DNA of 64,000 nt from Polydactylus sextarius. Its lineage: Eukaryota > Chordata > Actinopteri > Polynemidae. A model generated the notes under the pieces. It was not told the DNA's origin, ran no database searches, and saw only the letters and a list, made by a program, of their open reading frames with translations. This document shows positions 44,403 to 57,769 of the stretch, piece by piece (positions within the stretch are counted from its first letter, which is position 1; each line of letters opens with the position of its first letter). The position numbers and the translations under genes were made by a program. The stretch is taken from the NCBI GenBank assembly GCA_016801845.1, contig CM028916.1:13575514-13639513 (forward strand), in the 5' to 3' direction.

Positions 44403-46199
44403 CTGTGAGAAAAAGGTTCAGTTTTCCTCCTTTGATACGCTGCCGCTGGCTTTCTGAAAACAGTTATGCAATCAGTTTTTTCAGCAGATAATGGCTCCAG
44501 GATGGTGATGCATCGCAGATTCTGGATTCAGTGTGGGATTAATTGTTATGTTCGTTTAACTAGCATATCTGTGACTGATGAAAATCTCAAATCCGCAGCC
44601 TGTGAAATAGCTCTGGGAGATTTAGTTCCACAGGTGACTGGCAATTAAACCACGCTCCGACAGTTCAAGTTAAGTGGCAGTCAGCAGGACCGGAAGCGTG
44701 GTAACGTGGTTACTAATAATTAGCATGGTGTGCACTGCTGGAGTGTGGGTGCAAAGGAGAACATAGTGAGGTAAACACAAGACTTAAAAAAATAAAACTG
44801 AATCAACTATACTATTCAAATATTTAAGACCACTGAATTCCCACAGGCCTGAAAATTCACCAAAGCTTTAAAATCGAGGATTTAACATGAAAATGAACGC
44901 CTTCGAGATCGCTTATGGGAAACATTGCGAGAAATAATGCGCCATCAGTATTCTGGATGAGAATATGTCCTCGGTCAGACAGCCAGACACGGAGGCTTAG
45001 TTCCTCCTCAGTCGTCGTCTACGGCGGCTGAATAAAAGAGACAAGGAGACTGCAGAGGCCAGTGAAAACATCTGTATCCTAACTGCTGGAGTTTCATGAC
45101 AGCTCTATTTGTCAAAGTCGGTATGGAGCAGTTACATTATACCTTTTCCTGTGACATCTTTAAGCTGCCCTAAACATAATGACATATCATCTGGTGTCAG
45201 CCGGGATGATGATGACGATGTGTCAGGAGGAGGAAGCATTTCATCACGCTTGTTGCTTCAGTCCAACATGATGCGATGCGTGTATGAGCAGCAGGTCAAG
45301 GTGAGCCAGAGAAATGAGAAGAGTTTTCTGTTATTTGGCGATTAAGAAGTGAGGCCTGCTGAAGGCAGAAGTCTGAAAATGGCAGATTACTGGGACATTA
45401 AGAAACAAACAAAAAACAAAAGAAGCTTAAATCCTGAATATGACGATAATATAAAACATATGCTCATTATTATCTGTTTTTCCTCTTGAATGTTAAATGC
45501 GAGGATAATAAAAGTGCTGATCAGAAGAGCCGGACCTCCACAGGGCAACGCAGTGTGCTGAATGCACAGTTTCCATGCCTCCGCCTGATACTTTACCGCA
45601 GAGTCTTTGTCGTAGTTTGACAGCTGAAAGATGTAAAGGTATTAGACAAAGACTTTTTTTTTTAAATCACGTCAAATCAGCAAAACAAAAAGTACACAAA
45701 ACTATTGTGTTAGCCCGATGAAACACGAAAGGCCAAAAAAAAAGCTTGTGTCAGATATCATGTTACGAGACAAGAGATACGTGTTCAACCTGAGGAGAAA
45801 AGATAAAACATACGACATCAACTGATATCCATCTAAACATGCTCTTCAAAAATCATCAAAAGAAGATCATCTGAACTTCTTCCGTCTTACATCCAGCCCA
45901 GAGATTGAATCCTCCCCAATCCTGACAAGCCATCTTTATTAGACACGAGGGAGTTCTACCTTCAGGAAGTGTAAGAATCTAGTCGATTTAATGGGACTCT
46001 CGTATCTGCTGTACCAAAGAGATTCATTTAATAACTTCTGCAGCTCTGTGGAGAGTGTCCAAGAATGCAGCTGCTGTAGAAAAGTACAGTCAAGACCTTG
46101 AAACAAACAACCGTGGGAATGATGCAGTCAACGTTTCGAAGTTGTAACTGATGATATGTCATATTTCTGTGTGTCACGCTGCCAGAACAATGCTGATGC

Positions 46200-46460
46200 T
46201 GGGTTTATGCTGCACTAACACCAGGCGATATGCATCACATCGCATTTCAGCACTTTTCCACATGAAAGGAATTATTGGCAGCACAGAAAATTGCATTTAA
46301 ATTGCCATTAATGGACATTTAATGAACAAGAGCGAAAAATATGCTGCACTTTATGAACTGATGCACCTCGGCTTATGTATTGAAATTACCAGAGACCTCT
46401 TGAATGCACTTAATGGCAAATATCTTATATGCAGAGCAAGTACAGTCTCAGTCTGTGTTA
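46200..46460. promoter_or_regulatory. Candidate conserved non-coding element
   Basis: AAATTGCCATTAATGGACATTTAATGAAC and TGAATGCACTTAATGGCAAATATC form a dense set of ATTAA/TTAAT cores with partial internal symmetry. Repeat-free. One of the most enhancer-like stretches upstream of the gene. Confidence 0.38.
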
Positions 46461-46580
46461 TCCAACATTACTGCCTCATTGAGATTTGAAGTGTCATAAC
46501 CTCCTACACGTCCAATCCATGCCAACTTTTCAGCAATTGATTTTTCCCCCTACAACTGAGGTGGATTGGGTTTGGATATG

Positions 46581-46604
46581 ACACACACACACACACACAC
46601 ACAC
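46581..46604. repeat. (AC)n microsatellite
   Basis: Twelve uninterrupted AC units. Confidence 0.88.
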
Positions 46605-47889
46605 CTCATACAGTATCTTCCCTTATGTAATCTCAAGTGAAATAAGCAGCCTAATAAGCTGAGAATTTAGGTTTGGGCTGGTGGAAAACAATCCTTAGCA
46701 GCAGAAATGACACAAGAACGTGATCTCCTCCGGGTTCTCCTCCTCCCTCATCTCTTCATCCTTAATTCAATCCCATCCGCCCACATCCCCTCCACCCTCC
46801 TCCGCTCCTGCTGAACACTGCATCAGCAGCATCCCCAGGAGAAGGGAGACCTGTTCTTTAACTAGACCATTACAAATAACTGCCACAAAAAAAAAAAACG
46901 CAGAGATGCACCGCCTTCATCTGCACCCACACCTTCGGGGGAGATGTGATTCTATAATGTGATTCTCTTTTACGTAACCCTGCGTGATAAATAACTGTAG
47001 CCACTCCAAGATTAATGAAATTCAGGGGAAGCCCCCCTCCCAACCCACCTCCACCACCACACCACCACACTGCCTGATCTCCAGCACTAGGAGAAGATGA
47101 CTAGTTTGGCTATTTTTACACAGGCTTCTCCATAGGTACTATAGTTACTGAGGTCACATGGCTGCCCGCCCCTCCAAGAAGCACAGTGCTGCAGTGCACT
47201 ATTTCTGGGCTCCTGGCAGGAAGAGACAGGTGTGAGCTCTTGTGGAGGGAGAAACCTGCTGAAAGGTGCTATAGCACTCCACCGCTTCAGGGCTGATGGT
47301 GGAAACATACCACGTAGTGCAAAAAATAACTGGGATCCCAACCACCCCCCTTGTTTTACCTCTGGAGTGACGGAGGTCATTTCAAACAGTTGAGAGTCAA
47401 GGTCAGTGTTTGGGGATCAAAAGGTAAAGGCTCGTGTAACTTGGTGTTATTTTCAACTGATGGGCCTTTTGTCCGTACTGAATCTGAAGCAGCTGCCTGG
47501 CCACTGCCACCGTGGCATACCAATGAGATCATCACAGCAGCAGTGTCAGTTTTGCACCTCATCATAGTGACAGCTGCAGGACAACCGGCAATATATTGAC
47601 ATCAGTCTGCCTTTCTCATAACCCAAGCCTCGTCTATCTAGAGAAAACACAGCGCTGCTACATTAGATGATAAAGAAATTTATGAATGACGGTACACACG
47701 GCAGTCAGTAACCAAACTGAGCCTTGTGATAACACATCAAAAATGGCATCTTTTAGTGTATCTTTACATACGTATCCCATAATCCCAGACAGAAAACTGA
47801 ATACCCAATAAGCCAATAGGAAAGGTGTTCGCTTGTCAAGCAGGAAACAACATTTGACAGACAGCACACTGATCTCTTATGTTTTAAGA

Positions 47890-47965
47890 CAGTAGTTTCT
47901 CAACTTTTTGGCTTTAGAGAAGCTACATGAATTTGCGGACCACCTGTTGTGACTATCTGTTCTTT
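47890..47965. mobile_element. Possible hAT-type non-autonomous transposon remnant
   Basis: CAGTAGTTTCTCAACTTTTTGG followed by GCGGACCACC resembles the CAGNGGTTCTCAACCTTTTTGG end of hAT MITEs. No matching second end or 8-bp target duplication was found. Confidence 0.3.
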
Positions 47966-48379
47966 AATCATCGTGACATGATCAACAATACAGTTTAATA
48001 ATTGTGTGAGACTTGTTGGTTCTTGTTGGTGGTGAAACTTGTCAAAGGAAATGATTTAAAAAAAAAAAAAGGCTTTGGGACATTTTGGGAAATCGTGTAA
48101 CAGGAAACAAAAATCACTGAAATAATCAGAAGAAGCGGCAGAGAGCTGTGTAACCAACATGTCTTTTGATGTTATTCCTTTGTGCCAGTACACAGTCAGA
48201 TGCACTGAAACGATCTGATGCACTAGGAACCATTAAACAGGATCAAACAGACGACTGTAAAATTCATATAAAAAAGTTTAGACACAGAACAATCTAAAAC
48301 AGGATCTTTTCATATCAATTACTACATGTAAAGGAGATGGATGACACCACCACCTGAATATCCATATACGAACGACATC

Positions 48380-48680
48380 ACCCCTTTAATCTTGTTGTGA
48401 CATCAGGCAACAACCTCTCATTTAATGTGCGCTACCCGTCAAAGTCACTGTCATAATGAGGGATTATTTTAAGGATTATCATTCTCACTCAATTTTACAG
48501 ACACCCAATATTACAGACAAGCAGTGATCAAAATTGGTTTTATTCTAACGTGTGAATTAAAGTAGTGATGATCTTGTGGGGCCTTGGAGCTCTCAAAGCA
48601 GTGGATGAATTTACTCCTCATTGTAAATTCTGGAGACAGTGAGTCTGATTAATGGAAATGTTCCTTTACAGTTCACCGCA
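48380..48680. promoter_or_regulatory. Candidate conserved non-coding element
   Basis: Contains TCATTTAATGTGC, GAGGGATTATTTTAAGGATTATC (two GGATTA cores) and GTCTGATTAATGG. No repeat or ORF explains it. Confidence 0.3.
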
Positions 48681-49364
48681 GTTGCAACAAGTTATTCAAG
48701 TTATTCGCTTCACTGGGCATCTAACTTGGAAAGGTATGAAACAACAATTTGATGATTTATTATAAATGAATACCCAGCAGGATAAGTGTGCGAGACAGGC
48801 TGTGATGCACAAAATATTTAGAAGAAACAAGTGATTGTATATGATGTCAATCTTGATGGTAATTTCCTGCTACTCAAACAGCAAATTAACTTCCTGCGCA
48901 AACTGTGTAAGGAGGTAAATACATGTTTGCTTGTGAAATACTTGACAGATAAGCAGCTGCTCTTGGGATTCAGACTGATTTGCACTGGCTTTCACTTTCT
49001 CGGTGCGAAGTAGACTTTGCGCCTGAAAGCACACACTGGAAAAGTCATGACACACGCACACTTGGTATGAAACAAACACCACAGAAAAAGCATGACTTGC
49101 ACCGAAGCCAAACTTGCTGGGATCCTGCAGAGCAATGACCACGAATAAACCCTATTAACTATTCTAATGTCCATTCTAATAATAAAAGTAAGTGGGAGAC
49201 AGATCGCTAATTATCCTCTTCAGATGTAAATAGATGCTCGGTCTGCTGTAATCCTGTTGCTGTCTCCATAAATCCTAATAGTCCAGCAATGACTCATGCT
49301 GCAATAGATCAAAAGCCCAGAGAAAGATAAATTCATCTATCAAGGTATTCACTAGGCGAAGCTT

Positions 49365-49382
49365 ACTCACTCACTCACTCAC
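49365..49382. repeat. (ACTC)n tetranucleotide repeat
   Basis: Four to five ACTC units. Confidence 0.7.
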
Positions 49383-50799
49383 GAGTAAAGTCACCAGGCA
49401 CCTTTATGCATCTTAGTCAGAAATTCCTACGATTTTTATGCTTTATTAACAGAGGAAACTTTAAAATCAGATATAGCTATTGTGAAGACCATCTGATGTG
49501 CGACTTGAATGTTAAAATTTGGTTCCATCTGCTGTCGTTTTAATTGATTTGTTCACCGTGTCCCCTCTTGCGAGTGTGCTCTCCACCTCTCAATAAGCAT
49601 CTGTGTCATCAAACATAAAGCAGCCAGAGGCAAAGTCACAACGCAGCCGCTTAAACTTCTGTCATAAACTCACTTCAGTGAAAGAACGCGACTGAAATAA
49701 GTTTGCCGCTGCAGAGGGAAAGTTGGGAATTTTAATGTAAGAAAAAGGACATGTTCAATGAAATATACAGGTCACTTGGTGGAAAGAGCCTCACCTGCTT
49801 CAGTTGTCTCAGCCAAACATGCACAGTAAATGAAAAATATAGTAATTCAAGTAAATTTTTCTGACAGACTGGCCTTTTTCCACATACTGCAGATAGACCA
49901 CTAGATTCACAGATAATAACCAAAACAAAACAGCATCTGTGCACAGCTCCTGGAGAAAGGACAGCTGCAAAGAGTAAACAAGTAGCTAATCCAACTTTAG
50001 CCAACAACTGAGCAGTGCCTTGACACAATAAACGGAGGAGATTCATATAAATCCCAACATAAGCTCTGCCCACGTAAAGCACAGCAATGGGTACGACACA
50101 ACAGACATCCTCTATTTCTGCTTCTCCCCGGTGTTCATGGGTAATACCATTTGTTGCAACGACTATTGTAGTGTCTGTTGAATTTGATGGGATGTACCTT
50201 ACTCTGTTCCTCCGTCAGCTAAAATGCATAAACAGAGTTTCACCTCTGAGGTCAAAAAAGGAAAACTGGTGTGTATGCGGTTGCGGTGCATCACCACAGG
50301 GGGTCACTGTTGCTGTATGAAAATGCTAAATACTTTTTTAGACAATAAAAAAAAAAAAAAAAAACATTTGCAGCTATAGACCTCTTTTACTGCCAGCACA
50401 GAAAGGAAATGTGGGGGGAAAATAATGAGAAAAGAGTAGAAAGGATTAGAAGTAGAAAAAGAAATTGCTTGCTCATGTTATTTTAAACTCCTGTTAAAAG
50501 ATCTAGAATATTTCTTAAGATGTTTTCCAAATCCTCTTTCAAGTTTTATACAGAGATCTGCGTGTATAAAACATGAGTCTGAAATTGAAAACCATGCCCA
50601 TGCACGCACGCACGCACACATACACTTATACAAAGTGCCAGCCTGTGCTCACTGTGGACAATCCACTGCCAGTGTGCACAGAGAGGCTGGAAGACGGATA
50701 TTACATAAGAAGCTCATCAGTGGGGTAGTAGCCCACGCACTCCGCATCCTCTGTGGAATCTTTCACTGTTGATCGGCCTCTCACTCAAAGTAAGAACAA

Positions 50800-51060
50800 A
50801 ATGGCTGAGGAGGAGAACACGAGCAGAGCAAAGCTGCAAATTTATGTAAATAATAAGCCATTAAAGAGTCACCACCCGATGCAAATGAACTGGGCGGCTA
50901 TAAGTTTCTAGGAAATGCTAATTAAGATGCTTACAGCAAAAACAAACATTTTGCATGCACCGCATTAATGAACGAAGCTGTGGTGACTGTGGTCGTTTCC
51001 AACCCGCTACCTGTCTCCTATAGCCGAGGGCATCATTTCTCATGAGCGTGAGCTGTAAAC
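50800..51060. promoter_or_regulatory. Candidate conserved non-coding element with octamer
   Basis: A perfect POU octamer ATGCAAAT at 50879-50886 lies among GCCATTAAAG, GCTAATTAAGATGC and GCATTAATGAACG. This combination of octamer and homeodomain cores is typical of neural enhancers. Confidence 0.38.
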
Positions 51061-51238
51061 AGAAAGCGGAGTGTGGTCAACGGCGTCTTCGCTGTGGTTA
51101 CAGTGCACGCTAATGTACAAACCACGACGTTGACCTTTAATAGGAGGCTGCATTTCTTTTCTGTACACTAGTTTCCACGGGTTTCAGAGCTGCATGACAC
51201 GTACTGGTGTGCAACAGAGACAGAAAGCATGAACTGGA

Positions 51239-51345
51239 ATATCCATCCATCCATTCATCAATCCATTAGCTATACCACTTATCCTTTGAGGGTCATGCAT
51301 GAGCTGGAGCTGATCCAAACTGACACTGGGTGACAGTGAACTGTG
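51239..51345 (+). mobile_element. Decayed fish LINE/SINE 3'-tail repeat
   Basis: ATCCATCCATCC, then CTATACCACTTATCCTTTGA, GGGTCATGCATGAGCTGGAG and CTGACACTGGGTGACA follow the pattern of a very common fish dispersed repeat tail (ATCCATCC...ACCGCTTATCC...GGAGCC...CAGCTGAC). Family assignment (L2-like) is tentative. Confidence 0.5.
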
Positions 51346-52378
51346 ATATTTGTTTGTGCTCAAATGCCATCACTTGCTTTAAAAGTTCACATTGTAAGCA
51401 TTTTTTTTTTTTGCATTAGATTATTTTTGCAGAATATTTCTTTAAAGTATGAGAAATAAGAGTGCAACTACCAAAAAACTTTTCACAGCTGAAATCAGCA
51501 GATGACTGATCTGCTGACTATTTTCTCACAGTGTTTATTAAAAAGAGCAGAAAGTAGTAAAAATGCCAGTGGTAATACCCTGCAGCCTTAGACAGTGTAT
51601 TATACAACAGTGTTACAAGTGTTAGGGCCACACACAAGAAGAAAAATGAGAGGAGGGAGATTTTTTTTCTAATTAATGTATCGAGAACAAAGTAGACATG
51701 TTGAAATATGTCATACAACTATTTTTCTTATGCGTAGCCGTATACTCTGTTGTAGTATTCAGATCACTTGTTTTGTCAAACCAATAGTCTAACATGAAAA
51801 TATTCAGTTTGGACCTGAAATGCTTGGTTGGTCATTTAGATAAGGAATGTAAAATATAATCTGCAACTTTTTTACAAAAAAACAGACTCATTCATTTCAT
51901 TATTCTTGATTTTTTTAAGTGAAAAAAAGAAATCCACATTCGCCTGGCTGCAAAAAATATCTTAGGCATTCGCAATGTTTTTCACTATTTTCTGGCATTT
52001 TGTTTGTTAAACCTTATCATTAAATTAATCATTAAATTAAATTTTTTAATCATTAAAAATTTTAAATATTAAAATAACTACAATAATCACTAGTTTCAGC
52101 CATTACATGAGACAAAAAAGAAACAAATCTTTACAAAGGACTAGGGAATTCTACTTCTTATAAAATTATGATTTAACAAATCCATGATCAAAATAGTATT
52201 TTTTAGAAATAATCACAGGCCTGACAAGCCTGATATGACACAGAAACCCTCGACACGACACTGTAATCAGCAGCAGCCGACAGAAGGACACATCCTGCTC
52301 AACCAGGTGTTCCAGGATTGTGATGTTTTCACAAACCACCATCAGTTTCCAGCTGTGGCTGCCACACAAAGGCCAAGA

Positions 52379-52401
52379 TGTGTGTGTGTGTGTGTGTGTG
52401 T
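52379..52401. repeat. (TG)n microsatellite
   Basis: About eleven uninterrupted TG units. Confidence 0.88.
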
Positions 52402-52404
52402 ACC

Positions 52405-52625
52405 CCCAACACGTCACGTTGTTGTGACCCAGCTCATTTCCCAGCAGATGGACGAGGGTCAACACGACTGTCGGCTTATCAGTAACGGGCCCCCGTGCGG
52501 CAGGCGCTGGTTGCCAAACGCCTGCCTCCGCTCTCACCGGCCCACAAACCCCTGTTGACTCCACACCCACTTGCCCATCCATCGCACAGGCAACCAGTTG
52601 CCTAGGCAACCTCAAAACCCTCGCG
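52405..52625. promoter_or_regulatory. GC-richer block with RFX X-box
   Basis: A locally GC-rich block with several CpGs, a perfect palindromic X-box GTTGCCTAGGCAAC at 52597-52610, a half-site GCAACC just upstream and GGTTGCCAAAC near 52509. It could be a distal enhancer or a first-exon promoter; no TATA or transcription start could be supported. Confidence 0.45.
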
Positions 52626-53464
52626 CCTGTTTAAGTGTCAAGACGAATTCTGTTTTACATTTTTACTTGCACCACGGATTGCTTTGCCATTCATCCATTC
52701 ATTCATGAATCGATTTCAACATCTGCCAGTCTCTTCCTCTGTTTCTCACATGTGAAGCAGATAAAACGGCAATCAGACATCAGAAAAATAAAAAAATAAA
52801 AAGAGGCTAACGGTTATAATAAAACTGTCGACTATCTTCACAAAGTAGGCCAAGAAGAGTGAAAAAAAAAACTGATAGAGATCATCTTCAAATAGCTCTG
52901 ATAGATGAGTGTAATTTGAACTCTAATTACTGCGCACTATTTCCACCAAACTGATTTAAATATGTAGAAATGAAACCACTGCAAAAGCCAAGGGAATGAT
53001 CAAAATCAATGTTCAAACACAAATAACTAAAACAGCATGACATCAGAAAATGCTATGTTTCCAGTTACATAACAGGAGACATGATATTCCTGAATGTTAT
53101 AATAAATACTGTCAAATCCTAAATCTGTGACAGATTTTGAGCCTTTTTTTTTTCATCTTTCTTATAATTAACGTATACATGGATTAATAACGGATTAAAA
53201 ATGCTGGTATTGTTAAAAAGGGACAAAGTTGTTAGTATTTAGAATTCAATTATCTGTGAGTAAATTACATGTGAAAATGAAATTATGATGATTCGTAAGC
53301 AGCTCATTTTAGATGTATTACATGGAAACATTCACATATTAATCCAATGATGTCTGCACAGTCACCTGTCACCCAGCGAGCCATGGCAGCCCCGACTCCT
53401 CACGCAGTTTGACTGCTGCGCAGCCATCCGACTAACAGACACCATTTTCTCTCTTTCTCTCTCT

Positions 53465-53480
53465 CTATCTATCTATCTAT
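53465..53480. repeat. (CTAT)n following (TC)n
   Basis: Four tetranucleotide units after a TC-rich run (53448-53464). Confidence 0.75.
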
Positions 53481-53570
53481 CAGGAAATAACACAAGTTAG
53501 GGAAATTGAAAAAAAAATTCTATCTGCCTTTTGGTTTTGTGTATGACAGAAAGAGAAAGAGAAAATAGAA

Positions 53571-53593
53571 AGAGAGAGAGAGAGAGAGAGAGA
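53571..53593. repeat. (GA)n microsatellite
   Basis: Eleven uninterrupted AG units after an impure GA stretch. Confidence 0.85.
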
Positions 53594-54198
53594 AGCAGGA
53601 TTACAAATAATATTCAGTTCAGCCCAGCTGCTGTTGCATTCATCAGTGCCAGCGTTCTGTCAGAGGGGGCGTGAAATGCACCGACAAACTCACTATGAAG
53701 CACACAAACACGCACGCATACAGAGGCTGATGCTGCACTCATCAGTGTCACTGTTGCCGAGCCCCTCGCTGCACAAATCGCAGTAGGAGCGCAGACAACA
53801 AAAAGGAAGTGGATGCTTCCAATAAACACAAATGTGGGAAAAAAAATGCATAGGATGTAAACATCCTCTGGAGATTAATGAAGAAAATTGACATCAATGA
53901 AATGCAAGACTTTAACTTTTAATTAAGTCAAACGTTGTGTAATCAGGCTTTTTCTAAAAGCAGAAGTGGTAAATATAAATACCACAAAATGGTGGTGCGA
54001 CACAACTATAAGCTCAACAATTGCAGCAACATCAGCAGCCCTAAAGACAAACAAGCACCTTTAGGCTGCCTCAGTGTTTCCATGGGTGTTGTGTTTCTTT
54101 ATTCCTCATCTCTAGTCTACATTCAACAGAGCACTGCTGTCATGCTCTGTACAGCCGCCCACGTTCACCCTTGCAGAGTGTGAGAGAAAGGCAAGAGA

Positions 54199-54224
54199 GG
54201 GGGGGGGTGGGGTGGGGGTGGTGG
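54199..54224 (+). other. G-rich quadruplex-prone tract
   Basis: G runs of 9, 4, 5 and shorter, separated by single T, directly before the GA repeat. Confidence 0.55.
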
Positions 54225-54262
54225 AGAGAGAGAGGGAGGGAGAGAGAGAGAGAGAGAGAGAG
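54225..54262. repeat. (GA)n microsatellite
   Basis: Impure then perfect AG units, about 38 bases. Confidence 0.88.
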
Positions 54263-57152
54263 TGGGAGTGAGGTAGGATAGAAAACCTTTCTTTCACAGA
54301 GAGAGGCTAACGATACATTATGGGAGGACAAACCATATTGCTCCATGCTGTTTTTCTTACAAACCACTACACGACCAGACAATGCATGCACATATTGTAC
54401 AAATCCAAGGTGGCATGCCAGGCCTTGATTACTATAGCCTGTAGCCCTGGTTAGCACGACTGAATACAGCCTGAAGGAAATATGTTCACTCTGGAATCTG
54501 TACACTACTAAATTACATTCATGTTCTTTATATGACGTAAACATTGTTAACATTTACAATAAGTCTGCAGTTTCCTGGCAAATTCATTAGAATCAGTTAA
54601 TTTTTTTTTAAAGAAGTCAGATATTGTTGTGTTTGCTGTCAGAGCAACATTGAATTTCATGAGAGAACAACTCCTGCCTCCATCTTTGTCTGACACACAT
54701 GAGTCCTCCATTAAAATCCACTGCTTTTTCTGTCTAGACAAGATTCAAATTTGAATGCTGAATACTGCAGCACAATAATGAGAAACTGTGTGTATGTGTA
54801 AGATCAACAGTTCCTCCATCTTTCTTTCGGTGGTAGGGAGGTAAGACGTGGAGACGAGCACAGAGCTGTAGCTATGATAGCTCTCATCGAGTATAATGAG
54901 GTCATGTCCTCTGTAATTTTTGTTGTAACAACTTGGGAGGAACCTTTTTAATTGCAAACTTACACATGAACATGAATTTTCCTTTCATGACTATGTTTCA
55001 ATGACAATTCTTTGCCTCGAAAATATATAAACAAGGGCGTCAGCATTGTTCCCAAAGATTATATTCTTGAACTAGTGACCATTTAGACCTTCATGTTGGA
55101 AAATAAAGAGCACAAAAGTAGTATAAATGAACATTAATCTGAGTAAATCAAATATGTTTTCTGATGATGAAGAGAGTTTTAGTGGCAGAACTCATGATTT
55201 CAGTAAACTGGATGTCAGTTGTTAACACTGGACTTGAGGGATCTTCAGACCATAACACAGATCAGTCACGACCATGACCCATATTGCTGCAGGGGGAGAG
55301 AATCCAACAGAGGCGGTTCATCAGTGAGGATGAGCTCCTCTCATGGGATGAGAGTCGTGGCTCGTTTTCAAGGCTGCTAGTTTGTGAACACACAAACACT
55401 GACGAAGCTACCCCCTCCACCCCACCCAACCCACTCAAACTGCATTTTATAACTTCCTGTCCTCGTCTCCTCTCCCTGCAGAACACTGACCTGACTGCTT
55501 ATCAAAGGTGAAAGCAAAAACACTGTTTTCCAGTTAGTTATGGCTAATTCGACTATTGCTAGTAGTGATTAAGTAAAAGAGGCACAGAAAAGGAGATGAT
55601 CAGACATTTTGGCATCGGCAGACCACTGAGTTGAACTAAAATTATTTCTCCATGCAGCCTGAATTCCATCTGGCTTACCAACCGCACTGTCAGAGACAAA
55701 ATGTTCCTTATTGTAGCTTGCTGTAAGCATAAAACCTGCGTAACCATGGAGAGGGGATTACTTCATTCTCCATCTCTGTTCACATCACCAATTAGCCAAC
55801 CTGCATTGAATCAAATAACAAGAGGGTCACTGCTGACAGTATCAGATGCACTCTCCATTATCTGCAGCAAGAACAGCATTATTACTAAATAGTGCAGCAC
55901 GTGGTGACAGATATAAAAGTACAGCACGCAGTGCGAACACATGCACACATGCTCAGTGCATCTTTGGGCTCATTATTTTTGGAGCCAGGTATTAGGTAGC
56001 TAGCACTCTCATTACGTAGAAAAAGACAGCTCTCTCGCAGTTCAGCGCTCTCCAGGGGAATAGAGCTTAGAAAGAGACCAGGCACCTTTACCTCGAATTT
56101 GACCTTAACTGCTTTAAATTAGGCAGTTACTACAAAGAAGTAGAGGACGGGAAGAAAAGACATTTTATACTGTTAAATGAAACCTGTGAAGCAAAGAATA
56201 TAAAAGGCAAAGATTACAGAATAACTGCATTGATCCTGGATGCAGGATGATTGCAATATGCCCTAAACTGATGCTTCTCAGCAGCCTGTGACTAATCCAC
56301 GATGAGGGGATTTGTTCTTATGGGGTGTGTTTTGGATGCCAGATGAGCTAGATGTTGTCTTGTTGAGAGGCAGGGCAGCCTACGTCAGCACTGCAGGCTG
56401 CTGTCCAACACCGCAGAGCAAGGACGCAGTACAGACAAGCGTGAACTGCAAAAAGGCCTTTTCCCTCCAGGATTTTCCTCTCGAGTCTGGCAGCGCTCCG
56501 AGCCCATGAGTCTAATTCTGCCACCAGGCCAGTCCCTGGCATCCTCTCCAGATGGTGGTGAACAGGGGGGTGAACAGGGAGATTAGGAAGAGAGTGATGA
56601 CTGGTTCCTGACTACACATCCGGTGGCTGAGTCCCATTCTACTCCTCATCCTTCCGTCATTTGCCAGGCATGGCCACGGAGTCCGGATGCTCCCCTGTCT
56701 TTGCGCTGCAGAAAGGTGTTGAGCTGCTTATTAGTAACAGTGACATGACGCTATAGTGATGTAAAGTCAATCCAAAACAAACTAAGAGAGGGCACACGAG
56801 CAATTAAACTAATTATAAAAAAAAAAAGGAGAAAAAAAATGGAGAAAAAAAAAAAATCTGTCAATGGCAAATAGTGAAAAGCGCAACAGATAAGCTGCTC
56901 TCGCTAATAGCATGCAAATCTTTTCACTGAAGACTTCCCCTTTTCACAACAAACAAGCTGAAAACACATTTGATTTAAGTGTTGTTGAAGATAATTATTG
57001 TTAAAGAGAAGTGAAAACTGAAAGTTGAAGTAATTTAGGGTAAGGACAGACCACCGCGTGCAAGGACAAGAAAAAGACAAAGAATACGGGAAAAGTGATG
57101 CCGACTGTGGCAGAATGAATGAGAGATGGAAAAAGATAGACTGAGAGAGGGA

Positions 57153-57173
57153 AAGAGAGAGAGAGAGAGAGAG
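57153..57173. repeat. (GA)n microsatellite
   Basis: About ten uninterrupted AG units. Confidence 0.85.
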
Positions 57174-57769
57174 CAAAGGCGTCACAGCACATTTCACACT
57201 CCAAGACCGGCAAAGCGAATCATCTGGACAAAATGCTAAATTCAACAACCGTGGAAAGAGTTGCATCAGCTCCTATTTTCTCAAAGTTTTGGAAGAATTT
57301 CAAGAGACGCTCAGGCCAAAATCCTACTATGTGATGCTCAAAGAATGCCTGAAAACAGTAGGAAACAGAATCGGAGGCTTCCCCCTTTATTCAGATGTAA
57401 AAGTGGCAACTCTTGCAAAAAAAAAAAAAGATACACTGTATGTGCTTATAGCACAAGCTGGTGAAGAAATGTGGGAAGTGGTGATGTTACAAAGGATGAC
57501 ACAAGACATTTTTTTTATGTGTGTGTCATTTTCAACTGAATTGCCATCATTACTACTGTTCATACTCTGAGCGCCCGAGAACAGTTCTGAATGATCAAAA
57601 CCGGTAGACTAACCCTTAAAAATAAAAAAATAAATAAATAAATCTACATTCATCTCCCTCGCAGTGTCTTCTATCTTCTCCAGATTATATAAAGGAAAGA
57701 GTAAGTGAGTGGAAGGCAGAGAGAAATAAGAGATGAGGAGCACTCCAGCAAAAGTTGCTGCGGTGTTGT

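Larger units (their letters stand above)
36533..46000. other. Upstream region with no supported gene, part 1
   Basis: 5' flank or first intron of agap3. No coding exon, promoter box or CpG island could be supported. It holds a GA repeat (37896-37937), an AC repeat (38455-38472), poly(T)/poly(A) runs (41827-41844, 44380-44402), an inverted repeat (41958-41980) and a complex block near 39080-39260. Confidence 0.55.
46001..52360. other. Upstream region with no supported gene, part 2
   Basis: No exon recognised. It holds three enhancer-like blocks, an AC repeat, an (ACTC)n stretch (49365-49382), a GCAC repeat (50598-50616), a possible hAT remnant and a LINE/SINE-tail-like fragment. Confidence 0.55.

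Noticed and set aside
52166..52615. Overlapping 149-codon minus and 124-codon plus frames
   Set aside because: They cross a TG microsatellite, have no domain or splice context, and occur on both strands at once.
54112..54553. 137-codon frame with long Ser/Leu runs
   Set aside because: Low-complexity translation of the GA microsatellite.
57289..57570. 93-codon plus-strand frame beginning MEEFQETLRPK
   Set aside because: Looks protein-like at first, but it runs into a poly-A Lys stretch, has no splice context and no family I recognise.
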